Assembly: GCA_964450755.1 (NCBI GenBank)
Contig: CAYVDJ010000016.1
Location: 1-17,766 of the forward strand
DNA from: JAADDG01 sp964450755
GTDB lineage: Bacteria > Campylobacterota > Campylobacteria > Campylobacterales > JAADDG01
DNA length: 17,766 nucleotides
Direction: 5' to 3'
Shown piece by piece: positions 1-7,559 of this stretch. The notes beneath the pieces are model-generated. The model made no database searches. It was not told the DNA's origin and saw nothing but the letters and a program-made list of their open reading frames with translations. A program made the position numbers and the translations under genes. Positions within the stretch are counted from its first letter, which is position 1, and every line of letters starts with the position of its first letter.

Positions 1-13
1 AACCCGCGCCTCC

Positions 14-45
14 GTTGCCTCGGTAAGCGAAGCGTCCGAGGCAAC
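14..45. repeat. GC-rich perfect inverted repeat
   Basis: GTTGCCTCGG (14-23) and CCGAGGCAAC (36-45) form a perfect 10-bp stem around a 12-nt loop that itself holds AAGCGAAGCG. It is much richer in G+C than its surroundings. A further small palindrome, CTACT/AGTAG, follows directly at 45-58. It lacks a T-tract on either strand, so it is a poor intrinsic terminator, and its GTT...AAC polarity is opposite to an attC site. Role unknown; its position near the presumed attI suggests a recombination-related or cassette-derived structure. Confidence 0.6.
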
Positions 46-49
46 TACT

Positions 50-103
50 TATTAGTAGAACACTTTATACCAAATACCCTTAAATTTCAATATTAGTAGA
101 ACA
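50..103. repeat. 13-bp direct repeat pair (TATTAGTAGAACA)
   Basis: TATTAGTAGAACA occurs at 50-62 and again at 91-103, identical over 13 bp with start points 41 bp apart. On the minus strand, the direction in which cassettes would read, each copy gives TGTTCTACTAATA. attI sites of studied integrons carry integrase-binding direct repeats beside the core site, so these are candidates for that role, but this is inference only. Confidence 0.6.
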
Positions 104-202
104 TTTTTTTGTCCTGCTATTGGAAAAAATTAGCAAAATAGTTTAATTTTAAATATTTCTCTAAAAAACTAAAAAACATTTGTGTCCGTTTTGCCCGAAA
201 TC

Positions 203-268
203 TGACGATATCAGGACATTTTGTTCCCTTATTTGACGATACAAGGCGATAGAGGACAAAATGTCCTG
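203..268. promoter_or_regulatory. Repeat cluster immediately upstream of intI, possible operator
   Basis: TGACGATA is repeated at 203-210 and 234-241. CAGGACATTTTGT (212-224) is the exact reverse complement of ACAAAATGTCCTG (256-268), a 13-bp inverted repeat. The right copy also forms a local palindrome, AGGACA-AAA-TGTCCT (253-267), only about 24 bp before the preferred intI start. Such paired sites so close to a start codon suggest binding of a regulator or of the integrase itself to control intI expression. No clear -10/-35 pair was identified. Confidence 0.45.
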
Positions 269-290
269 TTTTGTTTTTTGGGAGAAATTC

Positions 291-1256
291 ATGGTAAAAA
301 AGAAATTATTGGATATTGTGAGAGAAAAGATCCGTTTGAAACATTACAGTATTAAAACGGAAAAATCTTATATCGGATGGATCAAGCATTATATTTTTTA
401 TCATAACAAAAGACATCCAAAAGATATGGCAAAAGAGGAAATTGAACAATTTCTAACTTATTTGGCAGTTGAAAAAAAAGTTTCTCCAACTACACAAAAT
501 CAGGCTTTTTCAGCCATACTGTTTCTTTACAGAGAGGTTTTGGAGATAGATATAATTGATTGGAATATCCAAGCCTTAAGGGCGCAAGAAAGGAAACATA
601 TACCAGTTGTTTTGACCAAAGATGAAGTTCAAAAAATTATATCTAACCTGACAGGTGTTTACCAATTGATCATTTATACTATGTACGGTTGTGGATTAAG
701 GATGAGCGAAGCTTTAAATCTTCGTATCAAAGATATTGATTTTGGATTTGATAAAATATATATTTGGAATAGTAAAAGTCTAAAAGACAGAACAGTTCCT
801 CTTCCTAAAAAGATTAAATGCAAACTTTTAACTCAGGTTGAATATGTAAAAGAGTTACATCAAAAAGATTTAGCTGAGGGATATGGAAGTGTTTATATAC
901 CTTATGCTATGGAAAGGAAATATCCCAATGTCAAATATGACTTTAAATGGCAATATCTCTTTCCTATGAGAAATGTTTCGACAGATCCGAGAAGTAAAAT
1001 CATACGACGCCATCATATTCATGAAAAAACATTGGGGAGAAATATCAAACAAGCAGCTATCAAAGCTAAAATCAATAAAAGAGTTACTTCTCATATTTTT
1101 AGACACTCATACGCTACACATCTTTTGCAAAATGGTATAGATTTGCGAACGATTCAAGAACTTTTGGGACACAAATCTGTAGAGACAACAATGATCTATA
1201 CTCATATAGTCAAAGAAATGAACAAAGAGAATATTTTAAGCCCTTTGGATATATGA
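291..1256 (+). CDS. intI: Integron-type tyrosine recombinase (IntI)
   Basis: Site-specific recombinase expected to join and excise gene cassettes at attI and folded attC sites. The 321-aa protein has the full tyrosine-recombinase set: R137 (in GCGLRMSEAL), K165, H268 and R271 (HIFRH), H294 (LLGH) and nucleophile Y303 (MIYTH). The N-terminal part (KHYSIKTEKSYIGWIKHYI, then TQNQAFSAILFLYREVL at about 68-84) matches the integron integrase family. So does the diagnostic insert between K165 and H268, at about 195-242, with GYGSVYIPYAMERKYPN, WQYLFP, DPRS and RRHHI. Length is normal for IntI. The start at 291 is preferred because GGGAG (280-284) lies at correct spacing; an upstream ATG at 261 after AGAGGA would add 10 residues. 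The gene appears intact. The next gene converges on it. Whether it is active and serves an array cannot be seen here. Confidence 0.93.
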   Translation: MVKKKLLDIVREKIRLKHYSIKTEKSYIGWIKHYIFYHNKRHPKDMAKEEIEQFLTYLAVEKKVSPTTQNQAFSAILFLYREVLEIDIIDWNIQALRAQERKHIPVVLTKDEVQKIISNLTGVYQLIIYTMYGCGLRMSEALNLRIKDIDFGFDKIYIWNSKSLKDRTVPLPKKIKCKLLTQVEYVKELHQKDLAEGYGSVYIPYAMERKYPNVKYDFKWQYLFPMRNVSTDPRSKIIRRHHIHEKTLGRNIKQAAIKAKINKRVTSHIFRHSYATHLLQNGIDLRTIQELLGHKSVETTMIYTHIVKEMNKENILSPLDI

Positions 1257-1300
1257 CAATCACAATTTTAGTTGTAATTGCAAAAGATAATAATATTATC
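1257..1300. terminator. Weak hairpins between convergent intI and RND genes
   Basis: Two AT-rich inverted repeats fill the gap between the convergent stops. CAATCACAA (1257-1265) pairs with TTGTAATTG (1272-1280) with one mismatch, and GATAATA/TATTATC (1286-1292 / 1294-1300) is perfect around one base. Stems are low in G+C, so termination strength is doubtful. Confidence 0.35.
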
Positions 1301-1302
1301 AT

Positions 1303-4300
1303 TTAGCGATTCTCCTCTCTTTTATCATTCGGATCGGTTATATAGGCATACATAGGAACATAAACAAGTGTCAGAAGAGTTCCTATCAAAAGTCCTCCTA
1401 CCGCCACATCTGCAAGAGGGCTTAATCTCTCAAGTCCTACTGCCTGTTCGAGAGCTATCGGGATCATTCCCGCAACAGTGCCAAATGCCGTCATCATAAC
1501 AGGTCTAAAACGAACTTTTACACTCTCAAGAGCCGCTTCAAACGGTGTTTTGCCTTCTGCTTCATACTCCTTGTAAAAATCTATCAGCAAAACGGCATTT
1601 TTGATGATGATACCAAAAAGAAGCAGGATTCCGACCATACTTGGCATACAGCTTGGTTTGTCAAAAAGAAGCATTCCCCACGACGCTCCGATCATTGAAA
1701 GAGGGAGAACGATGATCATGATAAATGCCAGACGAACAGACTGGTAAATGGCTATAAGTGTGATTATGAGTATCACTATACCCAAACCTATGGCTTTTAT
1801 CATCCTTTTGAAACTGTCGTTTAACTGTTTGATATCTCCCTCCTGAGTGATTACAAATCCGCTTGTATCGATGGTTTTTAGAAGTTTTTCGCTCTCCTGT
1901 GTGATATGAGTTACAGGTCGTTTTGCACGGTATCCGTTGGCGTCGATACTGTATAACATTTTATCTCTCTCTATCTTTGCCGGTGTCAGCCGTATTTTGA
2001 TATTTGCTATCTCCTCAAGAGGAATATCTCCAAATTTGCTATGTATGGGAAGTAGTCTTATCGTCTGAATATTTTGTGCAAATTTTCCTTTCAGATAGAG
2101 TCTTACAAACTGTGTATTCATAGAGGCCAGATTTGCACCGAGTGAAACAACCTGACCTTTTTGCGGTATCTGCATGGATATCTGATAGGGGGTAAGCCCG
2201 TAGCTTAGAGCTTTGTTCACATCGATATCCACTACAACTTCGCTGAAGTCATTATCCCAGCTTTGGGATAATGAAGTAAGACCTTTGATACCTTTTATCG
2301 TATCTAAGATCTCATGAGCCTTTGAAGGAAGAGTATCGTAGTTTGGTGATTTGATACGAATATCAAGAGGAGCTTTGATGGTGGAAAGTGCCGTAGCTCC
2401 AAAATCAAAAACATCATTCTTTTTGACTCCCGGCAGTTTGGAAAGTTCGTCTCGTATCTCATTTTCAAGCTCCCAGATACTCTTTTTTCTCTCAAAACGG
2501 TTTACGGCATTTATCGTTATTGTAGCTTCGGCAGGAAGATTTCCGCTTCCAAGACTCAATATCCCCGGTTCCGTTCCAAGAGCAACAGAACTCATTTTAA
2601 CCCACGGTTGTGAATGAAGCCATTTTAGAAAAGGTTTTAGTTTGTTTTCCGCACTATCGACCGTTTCATTTACACTGAAAGATACCTGAGCTTTTATGAT
2701 ACCCGTATCCATAGGGGGCATCACATCTTTGCCTATAAGAGGCATAATGTTTTTCAAACTTATGGCAAGTATCAGCAAAACGATAAAAGTCAAAAAAATA
2801 CGGCGAAATATTTTCCATTTTCCGTTGGAAAATTTCAAAATGCCTATATAGGGATATATAAGACGACCTATCGTATTTTGATAAAACCATTCAAACTTCT
2901 TCTCTATCTTAGTTTTTCCGGTTCCGTTTTTATAAAGCCATGTTGAGAGTTTGGGTATAAAAGTTACGGAGAGAAAGTAGCTTACCAAAAGGGCTATGAT
3001 AAGAGTCGATATGAGAGGTCTGAAAATATGCTGTGGAAAATCTCCCACAAACATCAAAGGAAACATGATGGCTATCGTGGCTATGGTTCCTGCAAATACC
3101 GGTTGGATAACCTCTTTGGTTCCCTCTCTGATGGCTGTTTGAAGGTCTTGATGCTCTTCATTGAGATGTCTTTCGATGTTTTCAAGTATCACAACCGCAT
3201 CATCCGTCAGCATTCCAAGAGCAAGGATAATAGCGGTGTAGATAACGATATTAAGCTCCCCTCCCATCAGCCATATAACGGACATTGTTGCAAAAAATAC
3301 CAGCGGTATCGAAAGTCCCGCTGCAATGATGGCACGAAAATTTCCCAAAAAGATCATAATGACAATCAATGTATATATGATGGCGTCTCTTAATGCTTCG
3401 AGCATATTAGTATTGGCTGTTTCTATCAGATCTCTTTGTGTATCGGAAATCTCAAAATCGATATTCGGATATCTTTTTTGAAGTTTTGCCATCTCTTCCC
3501 GTGCCGCTTTTGACACGCTTAAAACAGAACCTTTGGGCGCTCTTTGGATAGAGAGGGCTATGGCGTTTTTACCGTTGCCGATATAACCGCTCATCCTTTT
3601 TTTGTAGCTCCATTTGACATCGGCTATATCTTTCAGTCTTACATTCGGCGCAACAAAGAGATTTTTCAGTTTTTCTATCTGATCTTTTTCTCCATAGTAG
3701 GTGATAGTATAAAAACCGTTTTTGCCTTTTACAAATCCAAGAGGAATATCATGATTTAAAGCCTCTATCGTTTTTGCAAGTTGATCAAAAGATATGGCGT
3801 ATTTTTTTGCTTTAAACGGATCTATCTCTATGTTTACAGAGCTGTTATATCCTCCAAAAACCTCTACATTTCCGATATTTTGATTGCCAAGAAGATATGG
3901 TTTTATAAAACTGTCGGCAATTTTTCTGATATCGCTCAAACTCAGATCTTTTGTTTTCGGACTCATTGAGATAATATCAACAGGCAGAGTAAAATCTCCC
4001 GCCGTATAGATGGAGGGATTGGCATTTTTTGGCAGTTTGCCTTTTGCTATCGACAAAGCGTTTGCCACATCAACCGCCGCCGCTTCCAATCCCTTTTCGT
4101 ATTCAAATTCCGCTTTTACGATAGAAAAATTGGCAACATTGACCGAACTCACATCACGAACCAGTCCCAGACGGGAGATCTCCTCTTCTATCGGTTTTGA
4201 AACGGCATTTGCCGCTACCTGGGCTGTGGCTCCCGGAATCTGTGTTATAACGATAACCTGCGGACGGTTTGAATCGGGAAAGAGATTTTTCGGAAGCGTT

Positions 4301-4383
4301 ATAAGCGCTATGATTCCCGTAAAAAAGAGGGTGGCAATGATACTGTAAAGCATATAAGGTCGTTTATAAAAGAATGAAAACAT
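1303..4383 (-). CDS. RND-family efflux pump, inner-membrane transporter (AcrB-like)
   Basis: Proton-driven tripartite efflux pump subunit in the inner membrane. At 1026 aa it has the AcrB/HAE architecture: an N-terminal membrane helix (about 10-30), a large periplasmic porter loop (about 31-330), a helix bundle (about 333-480), a second porter loop and C-terminal helices. The proton-relay residues are present: D394-D395 in TM4 (GMLTDDAVVILENIERHL) and K928 in TM10 (IIKNAVLLIDF). It is the last gene of the tetR-omf-mfp-rnd operon, starting 12 bp after the fusion protein with a strong GGGAGG site (4391-4396). The complete subunit set suggests export of toxic small molecules, but the substrate is not readable from sequence; a bile/antibiotic role like Campylobacter CmeB is only analogy. 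Confidence 0.93.
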   Translation of the reverse strand: MFSFFYKRPYMLYSIIATLFFTGIIALITLPKNLFPDSNRPQVIVITQIPGATAQVAANAVSKPIEEEISRLGLVRDVSSVNVANFSIVKAEFEYEKGLEAAAVDVANALSIAKGKLPKNANPSIYTAGDFTLPVDIISMSPKTKDLSLSDIRKIADSFIKPYLLGNQNIGNVEVFGGYNSSVNIEIDPFKAKKYAISFDQLAKTIEALNHDIPLGFVKGKNGFYTITYYGEKDQIEKLKNLFVAPNVRLKDIADVKWSYKKRMSGYIGNGKNAIALSIQRAPKGSVLSVSKAAREEMAKLQKRYPNIDFEISDTQRDLIETANTNMLEALRDAIIYTLIVIMIFLGNFRAIIAAGLSIPLVFFATMSVIWLMGGELNIVIYTAIILALGMLTDDAVVILENIERHLNEEHQDLQTAIREGTKEVIQPVFAGTIATIAIMFPLMFVGDFPQHIFRPLISTLIIALLVSYFLSVTFIPKLSTWLYKNGTGKTKIEKKFEWFYQNTIGRLIYPYIGILKFSNGKWKIFRRIFLTFIVLLILAISLKNIMPLIGKDVMPPMDTGIIKAQVSFSVNETVDSAENKLKPFLKWLHSQPWVKMSSVALGTEPGILSLGSGNLPAEATITINAVNRFERKKSIWELENEIRDELSKLPGVKKNDVFDFGATALSTIKAPLDIRIKSPNYDTLPSKAHEILDTIKGIKGLTSLSQSWDNDFSEVVVDIDVNKALSYGLTPYQISMQIPQKGQVVSLGANLASMNTQFVRLYLKGKFAQNIQTIRLLPIHSKFGDIPLEEIANIKIRLTPAKIERDKMLYSIDANGYRAKRPVTHITQESEKLLKTIDTSGFVITQEGDIKQLNDSFKRMIKAIGLGIVILIITLIAIYQSVRLAFIMIIVLPLSMIGASWGMLLFDKPSCMPSMVGILLLFGIIIKNAVLLIDFYKEYEAEGKTPFEAALESVKVRFRPVMMTAFGTVAGMIPIALEQAVGLERLSPLADVAVGGLLIGTLLTLVYVPMYAYITDPNDKREENR

Positions 4384-4395
4384 TGTTTTGCCTCC

Positions 4396-5493
4396 CTATT
4401 TTTTAAGAGTAACGATTTTGATACCGCTTAGAAGTTTTAGTAAAATATCCGGTTTTTCAACGATAACTCTCTCTTTTTGTGCAATATTTTGTTCGATAAC
4501 AACACCCTCTTTTCCGGAGGCGATGATTTTGACCTCTTTTGCTCTTGCTCTGTTGCCTTTTGCCGTGAGGATATAGGTTTTTCCATCTTTGTTCAAAAGA
4601 GCGTCCATAGGCAGTTTCAAGCCTTTTCCTTCATAAGTAACAAGATCTGCAACTACTTTTTCACCGGCTGTGAGAGTACTGTCTATCATATCTGTTCTAT
4701 ACTCTTTAAGTCCGTTGAAAGTATGGGAAAGATCTGTTATATGAAGTTTTTTGTTTTTATAAAAAACGGCTTTTGGCTCTATATCACGAGGTACTCTTAC
4801 AAGCAGATATGTTCCGTCAAAAGAGCTTATTTGCATAAGAGGTTTGCCGGGCATTGCCATATCACCTTTTGTTACAAAAGTTTTTGCAATGATTCCGTCG
4901 ATAGGAGCGGTGATATTTGCATAACTTAGAAGATTTATGATCTCCTCTTTTTTTGCTTTTAGTGATTTTATTTTGGCAAAAGAGGATTTCAAAGATGCCA
5001 AAGCGGAGGATATTTTGCTCTTTTCGTTTTCAAATCTTTCCAAAGAAGCGCCTTTTACCTCTAAAAGCTCTTTTGTTCTTTTATGTATGGCTTTTAGATT
5101 TTGCAGATTCTCTTTTTTTGATTCCAGTGCGGCTTTTGCGGCTTCGATCTCCGTATCGATACTTTTTAGGTTTGCTTTTAAAACGGCGGTATCGAGTTTT
5201 ATAAGAGTTTCTCCCTTTTTAACTTTTACTCCCGAATGTTTTATCTCCTCTATCCTGGATGAGAATTTGGATGAGAGAATTGTACTCCTGTCATCTTGAA
5301 CAAGGGCAATGTAAGGCAGGGTAAGAGTTGTGTTTTGCATCTTTGGGATAATCGTATGTACCACAACCGCATACTCTTTTGCAGGAGGTATTTTTGTCTC
5401 TTTTTCTTTTTTGTTTTTTACAGCCGTTACGGCAACCGATACAAGCAGTACAATAACTAAAATAATTATGATAATTTTAAATAACTTTTTCAT
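4396..5493 (-). CDS. Periplasmic membrane-fusion protein of RND efflux system
   Basis: Adaptor that links the RND pump to the outer membrane channel. The 365-aa protein has an N-terminal hydrophobic anchor (about 4-26) with no lipobox cysteine, so it is probably held by the helix rather than a lipid. It then has the first half of a lipoyl-type domain (about 68-105, ending GETLIKLDTAVLKANL), a lysine- and glutamate-rich coiled-coil hairpin (about 107-190), the second lipoyl half (NITAPIDGIIAKTFVTKGD) and beta-barrel and membrane-proximal domains. Its ATG overlaps the TGA of the upstream outer-membrane factor (ATGA, 5490-5493), which implies translational coupling; AAGGA lies upstream at normal spacing. 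The coiled-coil hairpin is the part expected to contact the TolC-like partner. Confidence 0.92.
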   Translation of the reverse strand: MKKLFKIIIIILVIVLLVSVAVTAVKNKKEKETKIPPAKEYAVVVHTIIPKMQNTTLTLPYIALVQDDRSTILSSKFSSRIEEIKHSGVKVKKGETLIKLDTAVLKANLKSIDTEIEAAKAALESKKENLQNLKAIHKRTKELLEVKGASLERFENEKSKISSALASLKSSFAKIKSLKAKKEEIINLLSYANITAPIDGIIAKTFVTKGDMAMPGKPLMQISSFDGTYLLVRVPRDIEPKAVFYKNKKLHITDLSHTFNGLKEYRTDMIDSTLTAGEKVVADLVTYEGKGLKLPMDALLNKDGKTYILTAKGNRARAKEVKIIASGKEGVVIEQNIAQKERVIVEKPDILLKLLSGIKIVTLKK

Positions 5494-6764
5494 TTTACAA
5501 TTCCTTTTAGATCATTTCCGTAAATAACGGCTAATTGTGATATACTCTGCCATTTTTTTGCGATAATTTCATAGTATTGGCTTTGGGCTTCAAGTAAACC
5601 CTCTTCATATCTTAGATACTCTTCCTCTCTCATTCTTCCGTTTTTAAAAGCTACTTTGGCATATTTTAGAAGCTCTTTTTTGTTGGCAATACTTTTCTTG
5701 GCAAGTTTTATCGAATTTTCAAAAAGTACAAGCTCTTTTTTAAGGGCTTTTGCTTTGGCTTTTAGTTCCTGTTTTGTTTTGGAGAGTCTGAATTTCTCTT
5801 TTTGAAGAGAGATTTTTGCTTTTTGGATATTTGTAAAGTTGTTTTTATCAAAAAGAGGCATTTGAAACTCTATCATATAACTGCCGTATCCTCTGTGAAC
5901 ATCTTCATTTAGTAAAACATCTTTTTGAGAGTAGTTTTCACTCCAGAGTGCTTTTGCCGTAATCTTGGGATAAAATCTGTCATAAGCCGCATTTTTTTCA
6001 TATTTTTTGGCTTCAAGAGCAAATTTCAGAGGTTTAAGAGCAAAGATATCATCTGTTTTGAGAGATGAAACAAGTTCCAAAGAGGCGGGATCTTTTATGT
6101 GAAGGTTGGTTAAAGCCTCTATCTGACTGACCAAAAGAGAATATTTTATATCAACGGAGTTTATACCGATATCAAGTTTGTTGATATTCTCCTCTATCAT
6201 ATCAAGCATTATACCTGCCGCTCTGCCGTTTTTTACTTTTATCTTCAGATCTTTAGAGGTTTTTTGAAGAGATCTTTTTCTGGCTTCCAAAGCTTTTTTC
6301 AGATGTTTCAGATATAAAAGTTCCGCGTCGGCAGAGAGGATAACAGCCTCGTTTTGATAGAAATTGAGCTGTTTTTTTAATTTTGCACTTCTAAAGAGAG
6401 CTTTTGCTTTGTTTTTCAGAGTAAAAAGCTCTTTTACAAAAATCGGCATCGAAATTTTCATACCGATCCTCTCAATAGTCTGGGCAAAAGGGTAAGGAGA
6501 GGATCTGCCGAGTCTGGTTAATTCCGTCGGAGGGAGAGGGCGTAAATTGGTTGGTGAATTGTAGTGTTCGTATGAGCCAAAAGCAAAGATTTTTGGATAA
6601 AACTGATCCTCTGTGCTTTTTATCCCCAACTTTGCAAATTGTGCCAGGGTCGTATCAAATCGGGTTTGGGGCTGTTTTTTCAGGGCATCAAACATTTGGG
6701 TAATCGTTACCGCAGGTAACAGGGCAATCGCAGTAACTAAAAGAAAAAATACTCTTTTGATCAT
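5490..6764 (-). CDS. TolC-family outer membrane efflux protein
   Basis: Outer membrane channel of the tripartite pump. The 424-aa protein has a signal peptide (about 1-18, MIKRVFFLLVTAIALLPA) and two OEP-type repeats, recognisable by long alanine/lysine/leucine-rich helices (about 105-215 and 310-415) and beta-strand segments such as YGSYMIEFQMPLFDKNNF. Length is typical of the family. Its start codon lies within the stop of tetR (ATGA, 6761-6764). The preceding ribosome binding site is weak (AAGGC), so translation may depend on coupling to tetR. No lipobox cysteine is evident, unlike many OprM/CmeC-type members. Confidence 0.9.
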   Translation of the reverse strand: MIKRVFFLLVTAIALLPAVTITQMFDALKKQPQTRFDTTLAQFAKLGIKSTEDQFYPKIFAFGSYEHYNSPTNLRPLPPTELTRLGRSSPYPFAQTIERIGMKISMPIFVKELFTLKNKAKALFRSAKLKKQLNFYQNEAVILSADAELLYLKHLKKALEARKRSLQKTSKDLKIKVKNGRAAGIMLDMIEENINKLDIGINSVDIKYSLLVSQIEALTNLHIKDPASLELVSSLKTDDIFALKPLKFALEAKKYEKNAAYDRFYPKITAKALWSENYSQKDVLLNEDVHRGYGSYMIEFQMPLFDKNNFTNIQKAKISLQKEKFRLSKTKQELKAKAKALKKELVLFENSIKLAKKSIANKKELLKYAKVAFKNGRMREEEYLRYEEGLLEAQSQYYEIIAKKWQSISQLAVIYGNDLKGIVK

Positions 6765-7381
6765 CTTTTTGCCTTTTTTATAGCTTTGTATATATTTTTT
6801 GAAAGAATTTTCGATAGATTTTCGATGTCGGGTTCGGGTAAAATCGTAAAATTTGTTTCAACACATTTGGTTACTTTTTCTCTGAGATTTCTTGTGGTTT
6901 GATGCATGATAAGTGTTGAGACGATCATCATCTGTATCGCCATAGGATTTTCCATCTCAAAAATATCCTCTTTTATGCCTTCATTTAAGATAGCCGTTAC
7001 AAGAGTCAGTGTCTTTGAAAGCTCTTTTATCGCAGTGGGTGGCATATGATTTCCTCTGTCGGCAAACTCATGTGCCAAAATAGCGGCAAAACAGCTGTTT
7101 TCTTTTAAAAAAGATCCGAAAGTTTCTATATAGGCAAACAGTTTTTCTTTTATACTGTTTTTGGAAAAAACCGCTTCATTGAGAGTTTTGGAAAGATATG
7201 AAAGTCTGTGAAGCAAGATCGCTTCATAAAGAGCCGCCTTACCTTTGAAATGATAATAAATAGCAGCTTTTGAGATACCGCATTCTGTTGCAATCTCTTC
7301 AAGTGAAGAGGTATCATAACCTTTTTTTGAAAAATGTCTGGCGGCGGTTTTTAAAATAGTATCTTTTTTATTCTCTCTCAT
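6761..7381 (-). CDS. TetR/AcrR-family repressor of the efflux operon
   Basis: DNA-binding regulator, 206 aa. The N-terminal TetR domain is clear: ILKTAARHFSKKGYDTSSL followed by a helix-turn-helix at about 25-50 (EEIATECGISKAAIYYHF). The C-terminal all-helical part is divergent and should bind the inducing ligand. It is the first gene of the efflux operon, and a 30-bp palindrome begins 13 bp upstream of its ATG, which points to autoregulation and repression of the whole operon. AAGGA (7390-7394) is the ribosome binding site. In this arrangement repressor and pump are co-transcribed, so induction would also raise the repressor level. Confidence 0.93.
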   Translation of the reverse strand: MRENKKDTILKTAARHFSKKGYDTSSLEEIATECGISKAAIYYHFKGKAALYEAILLHRLSYLSKTLNEAVFSKNSIKEKLFAYIETFGSFLKENSCFAAILAHEFADRGNHMPPTAIKELSKTLTLVTAILNEGIKEDIFEMENPMAIQMMIVSTLIMHQTTRNLREKVTKCVETNFTILPEPDIENLSKILSKNIYKAIKKAKR

Positions 7382-7393
7382 CGACAGTTTTCC

Positions 7394-7423
7394 TTATACT
7401 TACTTATCGTTAAGTAAGTATAA
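7394..7423. promoter_or_regulatory. TetR-type operator, 30-bp palindrome
   Basis: TTATACTTACTTA (7394-7406) and TAAGTAAGTATAA (7411-7423) are perfect reverse complements around TCGT, whose central CG is also symmetric, so only one base pair in 30 breaks symmetry. Each half contains a tandem ACTT/AAGT repeat, as in operators bound by two TetR-family dimers. It overlaps a candidate -10 for the minus-strand efflux operon (TATACT, 7422-7417), so binding would block transcription. The link to the adjacent TetR is inference from position. Confidence 0.8.
7417..7422 (-). promoter_or_regulatory. Candidate -10 of the tetR efflux operon
   Basis: TATACT on the minus strand, preceded by a T-rich stretch and lying inside the palindromic operator. 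No good -35 hexamer is found at 16-18 bp, as is usual for Campylobacterota sigma-70 promoters. Confidence 0.45.
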
Positions 7424-7469
7424 AAGATAAAAGCTTTATTTTCCTTTAAACCGTTTTAAAAACAAATGC

Positions 7470-7487
7470 CGGTCAATTCGGTCAATT
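7470..7487. repeat. Perfect tandem 9-bp repeat CGGTCAATT
   Basis: CGGTCAATT occurs twice head to tail (7470-7478, 7479-7487) in the intergenic region between the divergent efflux operon and hypF, 13 bp upstream of the hypF -10. It may be a regulator half-site pair or a chance duplication. Confidence 0.55.
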
Positions 7488-7499
7488 ATTGTTAAAATT

Positions 7500-7505
7500 T
7501 ATAAT
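7500..7505 (+). promoter_or_regulatory. Candidate hypF promoter (-10 TATAAT)
   Basis: Consensus TATAAT at 7500-7505 in a T-rich context. A second candidate, an extended -10 (TG at 7522-7523, TAGAAT at 7525-7530), lies closer to the gene. An 8-bp inverted repeat (AATTATAA 7528-7535 / TTATAATT 7543-7550) follows directly before the ribosome binding site and would lie in the leader or at the start site. Confidence 0.5.
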
Positions 7506-7559
7506 ACATCAGAACAAAATATGGTAGAATTATAAAATGATATTATAATTGGAGTAAAT

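Larger units (their letters stand above)
1..290. other. Non-coding leader of intI, presumed attI region
   Basis: No credible gene is present: the plus strand has no open frame before intI, and the minus strand only has short ATG frames of about 20 codons or fewer without a ribosome binding site. In integrons the attI site lies beside the 5' end of intI and cassettes extend away from the integrase, so attI would be expected here and cassettes to the left of base 1. What can be seen is a GC-rich perfect hairpin at 14-45, a direct repeat at 50-62 and 91-103, and a second cluster of direct and inverted repeats at 203-268 next to intI. No clear RYYYAAC (reverse of the GTTRRRY core) is present inside the window, so the recombination point is not assigned. 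The assignment as attI is inference from gene order. Confidence 0.4.

Noticed and set aside
1..60. attC recombination site formed by the GC-rich hairpin
   Set aside because: attC sites read RYYYAAC...GTTRRRY; this stem reads GTT...AAC on both strands, is perfect without extrahelical bases, and has no matching outer core pair within the window.
203..268. CRISPR-like array near intI
   Set aside because: Only two short copies of each motif with unequal spacing, and no cas gene in the window.
3028..3393. Plus-strand open frames inside the RND gene
   Set aside because: They are antisense to an intact, well-conserved transporter, with no family resemblance and no ribosome binding site. The same applies to antisense frames within the fusion protein, hypF, hisG and the BamB-like gene.
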